Source: CAYNEI01 sp964396185 (GTDB taxonomy: Archaea; Thermoplasmatota; SW-10-69-26). From it: DNA of 17,517 nt. The stretch is taken from positions 1-17,517 of the forward strand of contig CAYNEI010000047.1 in assembly GCA_964396185.1 (NCBI GenBank), read 5' to 3'. The notes under the pieces are model-generated. The model searched no databases. It saw only the letters and a list, made by a program, of their open reading frames with translations, and had not been told where the DNA came from. The position numbers and the translations under genes were made by a program. This document shows, one piece after another, positions 1-6,983 of this stretch. Numbering within the stretch: the first letter of the stretch is position 1; each line of letters starts with the position of its first letter.

Positions 1-1
1 C

Positions 2-2032
2 TACCTCGCTCGGGCGCCTGGCGTGACGTTCCTGTTCGAATCCTCCGGGCCTGTTCTATCGCTACAGCCACCTGGCTCCCCAACCCCGCCCAGACTCGGG
101 GAACGGCCAGGACTTGACCTTCACGCCCTCGGCGAAACGAACCCGCCAGCCGAGCCCAAGACCGTGCGGGTGCAGTTCGAGGACAGCTCCGCCGACGTGG
201 TGATACAGCCGGGCGCCCGCCTTCCCGGCCATGTGAATTACCTGCTCGGAGACGACGCGTCTGCCTGGGTTACTCACGTCCCGATCCATGAGGAGATCCG
301 CTACGTGGACCTGTGGCTCGGCATCGATCTTACTTACGCCAGCCACGACGGCTCGATGAAGGGCACGTACCTCGTCTCAGCGGATGCGGACGCCGCGGAC
401 ATCCGGTGGCACTACGAGAACGCAACGGATGTGCGGCTTACGCCCGCGGGAGACCTTGAGATCGATCCCGGCGACGGGTTCGCCCCCGTCGTGGAGCGGG
501 CCCCCATCGCCTGGCAGGATGATGAAGAACGGACACCCGTTCCCGTCAGCTTCCGCATCCACGACGATGGAAGCATCGGGTTCGAGCTGGGCGCCTTCGA
601 CTCTGAGAAGGGGCTCGTCATCGATCCCACGATCGACTACCTGCACGTGTTCGGGGGACCCGATGGCTTCGACATCGTCGACCGCGTCGCCGTTGACGAG
701 GCAGGCAACGCGTTCGTCGTCGGCCACACGTCCTCGCGGCTGTTCCCCACCAACGATGCGATGCAGGAGGACAAGGCAGGTGGGATCAGCGATCTGTTCA
801 TCGTGAAGATGCGCGAGGACGGGGAGGGCTTCCACTATGCCACCTACCTGGGGGGCGAGGACCTCGACAACGCCTACGGACTGGCGGTGGACGATGCGGG
901 CCACGCCTACGTGTCGGGATCGTCTCGATCGCCCGACTTCCCGACCACGCCCGGCGCCTACCAGGAGTCCTGGATCGGCAAGAGCGAGCGTTGTGGCAAC
1001 TTCGATTGCACCGACGGGATCGTCGCCAAGCTCGCTCCGGACGGGGCCTCGCTCGTGTTCTCCACGTTCATCGGCGGCTCGCTGGAGGAGCAGGTTCGCG
1101 ACGTCTCTGTGGCAGCCGATGGCACCGTGTACGCTGGCGGCCTCACCTTCTCGCGGGATTTCCCCACCACGGAAGGCGCGTTCCAGCCTGAGCTGGCTGG
1201 CGGCGGGGACGCGTGGGTTGCACGCCTGGAAAGCGACGGGAGCGAGCTCGTGTTCTCGACGTACGTGGGGGGCAGTGGGCGGGATATGGGCTGGGCAGGC
1301 GTAACCGTCGATCCCGACGGCAACGCGATCGTCTTGGGGAGCACGAACTCCCAGGATCTTGCGACGGATGCAGCCCTCCAGGAGGAGTCTGCAGGGGGCA
1401 CCGATCTCTTCCTCGCCAAGATCGCGCCCGATGGCCGAACGGCCCCGTTCGTCACCTACCTCGGCGGGAGCTCGACGGAGACGCCCACCCAGGTGCTCAC
1501 AGACGCCGTCGGCGACATCTTCCTCACCGGGTACACTGCCTCGCCCGATTTCCCGACCCACGGCGGCGTACAGGCAGGCCACGGAGGATCCTACGACGCG
1601 TTCGCAACGAAGATCTCTGGGGACGGTTCGACCATCCTCTTCTCGACGCTGTTGGGTGGAAGCAACACCGAGTTCGCGACAGGCATCGCGCTGGCCGGGG
1701 ACGGGTCCATCTACCTCTCGGGCTCGACCGAGTCCACCGATTTCCCCGTACACCACCCTACGCAACCCGAGCACGGTGGTGCCTACGACGCGTTCCTCGC
1801 CAAGATCGACCCCCAGGGAAGCCTCACGTATGCAACGTGGATCGGTGGGGATGGCCGTGATTTCGGCAGCGGGGTGGCAGTGGACGCTGACGGACGAGCC
1901 TACCTCGGGGGCCAGACGGCATCCATCTTCTTCCCCTCGGCACAGGACTTCGACCCGCTGGATGCGCGCGTCCCACCTCTCATCGAACCCGACGCGTTCC
2001 TCGCGCGGGTGCTCGACACGGTGGTCGAGTAA
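2..2032 (+). CDS. SBBP-repeat beta-propeller surface protein (5' partial)
   Basis: The reading frame is open to the left edge, and residues before the first GTG (23) still fit the family, so the true start lies outside the window. The first ~210 residues resemble the N-terminal domain that precedes SBBP repeats (segments like LPGHVNYLLGDD, YVDLWLGIDLTY and LVIDPTIDYL). About seven SBBP blades of 50-60 residues follow, each with a (A/S)TY(L/I)GG-like strand, an AVD..G.AYVSG strand, a DFPTT-like turn and a DAF(L/A)(A/T)KI strand. The fourth blade has a degenerate turn (LATD) and the second carries an inserted Cys pair (CGNFDC). No C-terminal anchor is visible; the protein ends soon after the last blade. 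The family is typically extracellular and of unknown ligand. A 6-nt gap separates it from the convergent PQQ-like gene. The fold and repeat family are secure; the biological role is unknown. Confidence 0.85.
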   Translation, partial: YLARAPGVTFLFESSGPVLSLQPPGSPTPPRLGERPGLDLHALGETNPPAEPKTVRVQFEDSSADVVIQPGARLPGHVNYLLGDDASAWVTHVPIHEEIRYVDLWLGIDLTYASHDGSMKGTYLVSADADAADIRWHYENATDVRLTPAGDLEIDPGDGFAPVVERAPIAWQDDEERTPVPVSFRIHDDGSIGFELGAFDSEKGLVIDPTIDYLHVFGGPDGFDIVDRVAVDEAGNAFVVGHTSSRLFPTNDAMQEDKAGGISDLFIVKMREDGEGFHYATYLGGEDLDNAYGLAVDDAGHAYVSGSSRSPDFPTTPGAYQESWIGKSERCGNFDCTDGIVAKLAPDGASLVFSTFIGGSLEEQVRDVSVAADGTVYAGGLTFSRDFPTTEGAFQPELAGGGDAWVARLESDGSELVFSTYVGGSGRDMGWAGVTVDPDGNAIVLGSTNSQDLATDAALQEESAGGTDLFLAKIAPDGRTAPFVTYLGGSSTETPTQVLTDAVGDIFLTGYTASPDFPTHGGVQAGHGGSYDAFATKISGDGSTILFSTLLGGSNTEFATGIALAGDGSIYLSGSTESTDFPVHHPTQPEHGGAYDAFLAKIDPQGSLTYATWIGGDGRDFGSGVAVDADGRAYLGGQTASIFFPSAQDFDPLDARVPPLIEPDAFLARVLDTVVE
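2012..2029. other. Small perfect hairpin at the convergent gene ends
   Basis: CTCGAC (2012-2017) and GTCGAG (2024-2029) form a perfect 6-bp stem with a 6-nt loop, directly before the TAA of the plus-strand gene and 10 nt beyond the stop of the minus-strand gene. It might aid 3' end formation on both strands, but there is no T-run such as archaeal terminators use, and chance occurrence in GC-rich coding sequence is likely. Confidence 0.25.
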
Positions 2033-2038
2033 GTCCGC

Positions 2039-3544
2039 TTACTCGTCGGCCCCGATCACGTTGAGGCCAGCGGGGGTCTGCGTCGTGTACATCAAGGTGG
2101 AGACATCCGTGCCCCCCTCCGTGGCGCTTAGCCCCACGACGAACAGACGCTCTCCTGTCGGCCCGATCCCCACCGCATGGGCAGCATCATCGGCGCCCCC
2201 ATCGTAGCGGGCCGTCCACACGGTCTCCCCCGTCGAGGCATCGTAGGCGATGGTAAGTTGGTCCCCCGCCTCGCCTGCCACGGCGACCGTACCCGTTGCG
2301 TAGACGTGCTCGCCAGAGGGCGAGATGGCCAGATCGTCACCGCTCTCGCGTTCCACTGGCACACCCTGGTGCACGTTCGCCCAGAGCGGCTGGCCCGTGC
2401 TGGCGTCGAAAGCAACCGTTTGCACCTGGGCAGGGACGAGAGGCCGCACCAGGCCGAAGAGGGAGGGCGCGCTGGGACTGCGCTGGCCGGTGGTGTACAG
2501 CACGTCCCCCTGGGGTCCCACGCGGAAGGCACCAAGTTCATCTGCGGCACCGCTGTCGTAGTCCACCGCCCACGCCTGATCGCCCGTGTCTGCTCGATAG
2601 GCGGCAAGCGTGTAACTCGGGCCCGTTGAACCCCCCTCGCTCGCGGTTGCCACGAACACTTGCTCGCCCCCTGGTGCAACATCGATGTAGGCCGTGTAGT
2701 CCCGGTTCCAGCCGTGGGCATGGGCCCGCCAAACCTCCTCGCCTGTCGCGGCATCGTAGGCGATCGTGGCTGGGTCCCCGTCCATGATGCCGGTGACGTA
2801 GACCGTCTGGCTATCCGGGGAGACAGCCACGCTAGTCCCATCGTCGGACCCGGCCGAGGTGGCGTGGGCCGCCCACGCTTGCTCCCCAGTGGCCGCGTCG
2901 TAGGCCACCGTGGCGTACCGGGTCGAGCCGGATGTCTCTCCGCCGCCCGTCACGTACACCCTTTCCCCGTCCGGGGATACGGCCATGGCTCGGGGGATAT
3001 CCCAGCCGCCCGCGTCGTCGTACTCATCGAACCAGGCGACCTCGCCAGAGTCCGCATCGAACGCCACAGTCCCGTAGTCGTAGCTATCCTCCCCCAGACC
3101 CATCACCGTCACATAGACCCGCTGACCGTCCGGATCGATGGCGGAGGCCATTGGCACATCGATCCCGTCGCCCGAGCCTCCGTGGGTCGCGTTCCAGCGC
3201 TCTTCCCCAGAGGACGTATCCCGTGCGCTGATCAACGTATCCGTGCCCTGCGGTTGTGCTTGGCCGTACCCGATGGCATAGACGGTCTGGCCGTCAGGGT
3301 CGAGCTCGACCATGGTGCCGAGGTCGCTGCCGCCTGTCGGGCCATCGGAGAGCGCGGCCCAGCTCTCGCACTTGAACGTGAAGCGAGACTCCGAGACATC
3401 GCAAGCCTGGGATCCGAGATCGCCCACCTGCCCCGTGTGGCCGATCCCCGCGCTCGCCGGAGCCAGGACCAGCGCCACGAGAACCGCGATCCTCCCCCAA
3501 AGCCACCGACTCCCGTCGCGCTCCCTCCACCTGCGTTGCTCCAT
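2039..3544 (-). CDS. Secreted PQQ-like seven-bladed beta-propeller protein
   Basis: This 501-residue protein starts at the ATG at 3544, chosen because GGGAGG (3551-3556) sits 6 nt before it; the frame extends upstream to another ATG at 3616 with no such site. An arginine-rich N-terminus and a hydrophobic helix (about residues 16-33) ending ASAG look like a signal peptide. Seven copies of a D-A-(A/S)-(T/S)-G-E-x-x-W motif (for example AYDAATGEEVW), each followed by an SPDGE.VYVTG strand, indicate a seven-bladed PQQ-like propeller. Two cysteines (C48, C59) after the signal region could form a disulfide. No catalytic residues of quinoprotein dehydrogenases are recognised, so it is more likely a structural or binding protein. 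It faces the SBBP propeller convergently. Function unknown. Confidence 0.82.
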   Translation of the reverse strand: MEQRRWRERDGSRWLWGRIAVLVALVLAPASAGIGHTGQVGDLGSQACDVSESRFTFKCESWAALSDGPTGGSDLGTMVELDPDGQTVYAIGYGQAQPQGTDTLISARDTSSGEERWNATHGGSGDGIDVPMASAIDPDGQRVYVTVMGLGEDSYDYGTVAFDADSGEVAWFDEYDDAGGWDIPRAMAVSPDGERVYVTGGGETSGSTRYATVAYDAATGEQAWAAHATSAGSDDGTSVAVSPDSQTVYVTGIMDGDPATIAYDAATGEEVWRAHAHGWNRDYTAYIDVAPGGEQVFVATASEGGSTGPSYTLAAYRADTGDQAWAVDYDSGAADELGAFRVGPQGDVLYTTGQRSPSAPSLFGLVRPLVPAQVQTVAFDASTGQPLWANVHQGVPVERESGDDLAISPSGEHVYATGTVAVAGEAGDQLTIAYDASTGETVWTARYDGGADDAAHAVGIGPTGERLFVVGLSATEGGTDVSTLMYTTQTPAGLNVIGADE

Positions 3545-3712
3545 GTAAGGCCTCCCACACCGTGTCGCCCGGTTCTGACAGCTCGAACCGAGGACCCGAT
3601 ATCGACGAGCATCCACACGCCGAGGCAGGCAAGAAGCTTCCGGTGCCCCCTAGAGAGAAGCAAGCCACCGCTGCCGCCCGCTCCTCGCAGCCGGGCCGTG
3701 CCACCTGGACGC
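3545..3712. other. Intergenic region upstream of the PQQ-like gene
   Basis: These 168 bases contain the Shine-Dalgarno sequence GGGAGG at 3551-3556 for the minus-strand propeller gene. A GATATCGA stretch at 3598-3605 could be a weak TATA element that would give a short leader of about 30 nt. No small coding frame or strong hairpin stands out. Confidence 0.35.
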
Positions 3713-3895
3713 CTAGCTGAACTCGTTGACGAAGATCACCGCGCCCGCCACCACCGAGAGGACACCGAGCACCGTCTGGGCTGTGGTGGACGTGATCGGT
3801 GTGAGCTCGAGCATGATCGCCGCGCCGAGCAGGATCAGCACGATGGCCACCGCCGGCCACGCCTTCGCTCGCGCTTGTTCGAAAGTGCTTCCCAT
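3713..3895 (-). CDS. Small two-helix membrane protein
   Basis: This 60-residue frame starts at ATG 3895; a TTG three codons upstream is also possible, and neither has a clear ribosome site. A short charged N-terminus (MGSTFEQARAKAW) precedes a first hydrophobic helix (PAVAIVLILLGAAIMLEL), a polar turn (TPITSTTAQ) and a second helix (TVLGVLSVVAGAVIFV), ending NEFS. The composition is that of a genuine small membrane protein rather than a chance frame. It lies on the same strand as the propeller gene, 168 bases upstream of that gene's start. I do not recognise a family and propose no function. Confidence 0.55.
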   Translation of the reverse strand: MGSTFEQARAKAWPAVAIVLILLGAAIMLELTPITSTTAQTVLGVLSVVAGAVIFVNEFS

Positions 3896-3951
3896 CCAAA
3901 CCAACCAGGGAGCCCGGTGCCTTGAGGGTTCCGGAACGCGCCGAGGGCTTC

Positions 3952-4010
3952 AACACGAAGACCACGAAGATCCTATCCAGTCGCTGGGTGGAATGCGTGT
4001 GCTTCGTGTT
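3952..4010. repeat. Imperfect inverted repeat resembling a dispersed environmental repeat
   Basis: AACACGAAG (3952-3960) and CTTCGTGTT (4002-4010) are perfect 9-bp complementary arms. The left arm continues with a second ACCACGAAG copy (3961-3969), so it reads as a tandem xxCACGAAG motif. Inside, CCAG (3977-3980) and CTGG (3984-3987) can pair around a 3-nt loop. The layout resembles the short dispersed palindromic elements of the ACCACGAAGAxCACGAAG type that recur between genes in many environmental prokaryotes; that resemblance is from memory. It lies 25 bases downstream of the zinc-ribbon gene and could also act in its 3' end formation. Confidence 0.5.
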
Positions 4011-4035
4011 CAGTCTGCACGGCACGACGAGGCGG

Positions 4036-4173
4036 TCAGTTCTGCGCGGCGGCCACGCGCTTGTTGCCGCAGGCGTTGCAGACGTAGACAGCACCTGGCT
4101 CGTCCTCGTCCTCGAACTTGAACTTGTTCTCCGAGGCAGGGATGATCTTGCCGCAGTCGGCGCATCGAAGCAT
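4036..4173 (-). CDS. 45-residue zinc-ribbon protein
   Basis: A short frame runs from ATG 4173 to TGA 4036. The protein begins MLRCADCGKII and later has VYVCNACGNKRV, giving two C-x2-C knuckles (C4/C7 and C32/C35) separated by an acidic and lysine-rich linker (FKFEDEDEPG). This is a compact zinc ribbon like those in many small archaeal proteins that bind nucleic acid or partner proteins. There is no alternative in-frame start before the upstream stop at 4207-4209. No Shine-Dalgarno site is present, but a TATA-like element is centred about 32 nt upstream, consistent with a leaderless mRNA. It is divergent from aglB and shares that element. The precise family is not recognised. Confidence 0.72.
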   Translation of the reverse strand: MLRCADCGKIIPASENKFKFEDEDEPGAVYVCNACGNKRVAAAQN

Positions 4174-4199
4174 CGATGCCCGCTTAGCCGTGTCGAGTC

Positions 4200-4212
4200 G
4201 ATAAGCTTAACC
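4200..4212. promoter_or_regulatory. Near-palindromic TATA element, putative bidirectional promoter
   Basis: ATAAGCTTAA (4201-4210) is an AT-rich island in GC-rich DNA and reads almost the same on both strands around a central AAGCTT. Its centre (about 4205.5) is about 31 nt before the TTG of aglB (4236) and about 32 nt before the ATG of the zinc-ribbon gene (4173). An archaeal TATA box lies about 26 nt before the transcription start, so both mRNAs would be leaderless or nearly so. Neither start has a well-placed Shine-Dalgarno sequence. Confidence 0.55.
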
Positions 4213-4235
4213 CATCTCGGTGGGGGTTCGAGGCG

Positions 4236-6983
4236 TTGGCCTCCAACGGTGGCGACCCGAACGGCAGGCGCCAAGCACCCGACTGGGTCCCTGAGCCTGT
4301 CGCACGAGTCGTGGCGCGAAGCTGGGACTGGCTGGTGATCGGTGCACTGGCCGTGTGGATGTTCACCGTCCGCATGCGCACCTTCGAGAAGTTCAACGAC
4401 GAGAACGGCGTGCTCTTCATGGACACCGATACCTACTACCACGCCCGCCACGTCCTCTACACCGTCGAGAACTTCCCATCCACCCTGGGCTACGATGCCC
4501 TCACCCAGTACCCCATCGGCACGGACCCCGGCCAGTTCGGCACGCTTTTCGACCAGATCGCAGCCGCGCTGGCCTGGATCGTCGGCTGGGTCGTGGACAG
4601 CGGCGCTCCCACCGAGGACACCGTTCTGGCCGTCCTCACAGCCTACCCCGCCATCATCTCAGCGCTCATCCTCATCCCACTCTACCTGCTTGCGCGCGAC
4701 CTCTTCGGCAAGGGCCCGGGCATCTTCGCCGCCCTGGTGCTGGCGCTGTTCTCGGGCTCTTTCCTGTTCCGCGGGTTGGCTGCCGTCCCAGACCACCACA
4801 TGATGGAGGCGCTGTTCTCCACCGTGGTCATCTATGCGACCTACCGGACCGTCACGGCCTGGGAGGCCACCGGCATCACGCTCGACCAGGTCCACGACGA
4901 CCCCGGGTCGGTGTTCGCACCGGGCCACCGCCGGGCGCTGGGCACGTCCCTGTTCGGCGCGCTGGCGTTCTGGGCGTACTTCGCCGCCTGGCCGCCGGCG
5001 GTCATGTTCGTCGGCATCGTGGGCGCCTGGATCTTGATCGACGGGGTCTTCGAGCACGTGAGAGGCCGTGATCCCGCCCCGGTGTTGGCCACGGGCGTGG
5101 CCATGTTCCTGCCGGTGTCCGCGCTCATGGTCCCGTACGCTCTCGGCAGCCCCACAGGTGGCTTCTCCGCGCTGAACTACACCTGGATGCAGCCCTTCAG
5201 CGCGCTGGCCGTGGCCATCGCGTCGCTCGCCTTGGGTGCGATGGTCCACACATGGACCCGACGGGACTGGCCCCGCTGGAGCCTCCCGCTCGGCGCGTTG
5301 GCCGCTGGCCTCGTTGGCTTGGCGGGCCTCCGGCTGCTGTTGCCTGGGTTGATCGGCAACCTGCTCTCAGGTGCGAGCTGGGTCACCGGCATCGGGGTGA
5401 ACCGGACCCGGCTGACCATCAGCGAGGCCCAGGCCATGACCGTGGGCGAGGTGGCTGGCCAGTTCAGCCTGCTAATGATCACGGCGTTCATCGGGTTCGC
5501 CCTCGTGCTCATCAGCGCGCTGCGGGGCCAACGCCGCTCGGACACGCTGCTCGTGATCTGGAGCGTGCTCGCGTTGCGAGCCACGCTGACCCAGTCCCGC
5601 TTCCTCTACTACCTCGCCATCGTGGTCGCCGTGCTCAACGGCGAGTTCGCTCACCGCCTCCACCGTGGCCTCTCCCGGCTCATCGTGACCGAGCCAGGGT
5701 CCACGCGCAAACAAAAACGGCGCCGCTCCAGCGACCCCGAGCGCGTGCCCCCGCGCTGGACCGCGATCGCCGTCGCGGTGCTCTTGGCCCTCCCGGCGCT
5801 CCCGTTGACCCTGCAGGACGACTGCCGAGGCGACAACCCGCATGCATGGGCCAGCGCTGGCTGCTTCGGTCCAGGCGAAGAGAGGCTTTGGCGCAGCCAG
5901 CTCATCTGGCTCGAAGAGAACACGCCGCCGATCCCCCTCTCGCTCTCCACCCAGTACGACGCTCCTCCCAAGGGGGAGCGGTTCGACTACCCGCCAGGAA
6001 CCTACGGGATCCTGTCGTGGTGGGACTACGGGCACCAGATCGAGTTCGACGGCCGCCGGCCGCCGATCGCGAACCCGTTCCAGCAGAACGCGCCCCTGGC
6101 CTCCATCATCTTCACCGCACCCAACGAGACGGCGGCCCTCTCGGTGCTGGACACCTACCTGGGCGAGGGCAACGACGCCCGCTACCTCATGATCGACGAC
6201 GCCATGGTGGCCTCCAAGTTCGCGGCCATCACGATCTGGGCCGAGGACCACGGGCCATGGGGCGACACGTGGCAACGCTACAACCAGGGGGCTCGCGCGA
6301 CGGTTGCCTTCGAGGGCGTGGGCGAGGCGGAGGTCCAGGTCATCGGCGAAGCCATCGAGAGCCTCTTCCTCATCGATGTCTACCACAACGATGCCGACGG
6401 CATGGAGCACTTCCGCCTGGTCAACGAGGCCAACCAGTTCTCCTGGATCGGGAACCGCATCCGGGCACAAGGCGACGGGTTCCAGTTCCTTGCGTACAAC
6501 GACATCCTCACGCGGATGAGCGCCCAGGACGCCCGCAGCCAGCTCGCGCCGTTCACAGCGCCGGGCGAGGATCCCCTGAACTTCCACAGCGCAGGCCAGG
6601 CGATCCCCATCAACGAGCGCCAGTTCTGGTATGATGTGCGCGTTGCCTCCGCGCTCAAGACCTACGAGCGCGTCGAAGGCGCGACGCTCACCGGCACGGC
6701 CACGCCAGGCGCGGACATCGTGGCCGAGGTCGAGCTCATGGTCGATCAAACCGGCCGCGTGTTCACCTACGAGCAGGCCACCACCGCGGGCCCCGACGGC
6801 GCCTTCGAGCTCACGGTCCCGTACAGCACCGTGGCCTACAGGGACCTCCTGGAGGGGGGCACGAACACGGACGTGCGAGCCACAGGCCCCTACATCGTCC
6901 AGGCAGGGGATCAGCAAGGCCGCGTGCATGTGCCCGACCCGGTGGTGCTCGACGGTGGCGAGATCCTGGTAGAGCTGGGCTAG
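4236..6983 (+). CDS. aglB: Archaeal oligosaccharyltransferase AglB (STT3 family)
   Basis: This 915-residue membrane enzyme transfers a lipid-linked glycan to asparagine in N-x-S/T sites on the outer face of the membrane. The sequence shows many N-terminal transmembrane helices, the first metal-binding DxD motif (D63-T-D65 in MDTDTYYHARH), a second acidic/His motif (D186-H-H-M-M-E191), the TIXE motif (TISE, 394-397) in the large external loop, and the acceptor-binding WWDYG signature at 595-599. A DK-like motif (DDAMVASKFAAI, 654-665) follows, and the last ~100 residues look like a beta-sandwich domain. The start is a TTG, since no ATG or GTG lies in frame between it and the upstream stop; a TATA-like element about 31 nt upstream supports it. 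The TAG stop overlaps the ccmF stop on the other strand. Identification is firm. Confidence 0.95.
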   Translation: MASNGGDPNGRRQAPDWVPEPVARVVARSWDWLVIGALAVWMFTVRMRTFEKFNDENGVLFMDTDTYYHARHVLYTVENFPSTLGYDALTQYPIGTDPGQFGTLFDQIAAALAWIVGWVVDSGAPTEDTVLAVLTAYPAIISALILIPLYLLARDLFGKGPGIFAALVLALFSGSFLFRGLAAVPDHHMMEALFSTVVIYATYRTVTAWEATGITLDQVHDDPGSVFAPGHRRALGTSLFGALAFWAYFAAWPPAVMFVGIVGAWILIDGVFEHVRGRDPAPVLATGVAMFLPVSALMVPYALGSPTGGFSALNYTWMQPFSALAVAIASLALGAMVHTWTRRDWPRWSLPLGALAAGLVGLAGLRLLLPGLIGNLLSGASWVTGIGVNRTRLTISEAQAMTVGEVAGQFSLLMITAFIGFALVLISALRGQRRSDTLLVIWSVLALRATLTQSRFLYYLAIVVAVLNGEFAHRLHRGLSRLIVTEPGSTRKQKRRRSSDPERVPPRWTAIAVAVLLALPALPLTLQDDCRGDNPHAWASAGCFGPGEERLWRSQLIWLEENTPPIPLSLSTQYDAPPKGERFDYPPGTYGILSWWDYGHQIEFDGRRPPIANPFQQNAPLASIIFTAPNETAALSVLDTYLGEGNDARYLMIDDAMVASKFAAITIWAEDHGPWGDTWQRYNQGARATVAFEGVGEAEVQVIGEAIESLFLIDVYHNDADGMEHFRLVNEANQFSWIGNRIRAQGDGFQFLAYNDILTRMSAQDARSQLAPFTAPGEDPLNFHSAGQAIPINERQFWYDVRVASALKTYERVEGATLTGTATPGADIVAEVELMVDQTGRVFTYEQATTAGPDGAFELTVPYSTVAYRDLLEGGTNTDVRATGPYIVQAGDQQGRVHVPDPVVLDGGEILVELG
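6980..6983. other. CTAG palindrome serving as stop codon on both strands
   Basis: The four bases CTAG contain TAG on the plus strand (aglB stop, 6981-6983) and TAG on the minus strand (ccmF stop, 6980-6982). The two convergent genes therefore overlap by 4 nt and share the same palindrome as terminator codons, leaving no intergenic space for a terminator. Confidence 0.9.

Noticed and set aside
377..1774. 465-codon minus-strand frame opposite the SBBP gene
   Set aside because: The plus strand encodes regular SBBP repeats; the antisense product shows only mirrored repeat composition.
3545..4235. Possible tRNA or other structured RNA in the intergenic spaces
   Set aside because: I found no cloverleaf-like arms, TTCGA-type T-loop or anticodon arm; the gaps are short and explained by promoter, repeat and small genes.
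3922..4338. 138-codon plus-strand frame across the inverted repeat and zinc-ribbon gene
   Set aside because: Its N-terminus is the translated repeat, and the rest is antisense to the zinc-ribbon gene and overlaps aglB; it looks like the spurious proteins such repeats generate.
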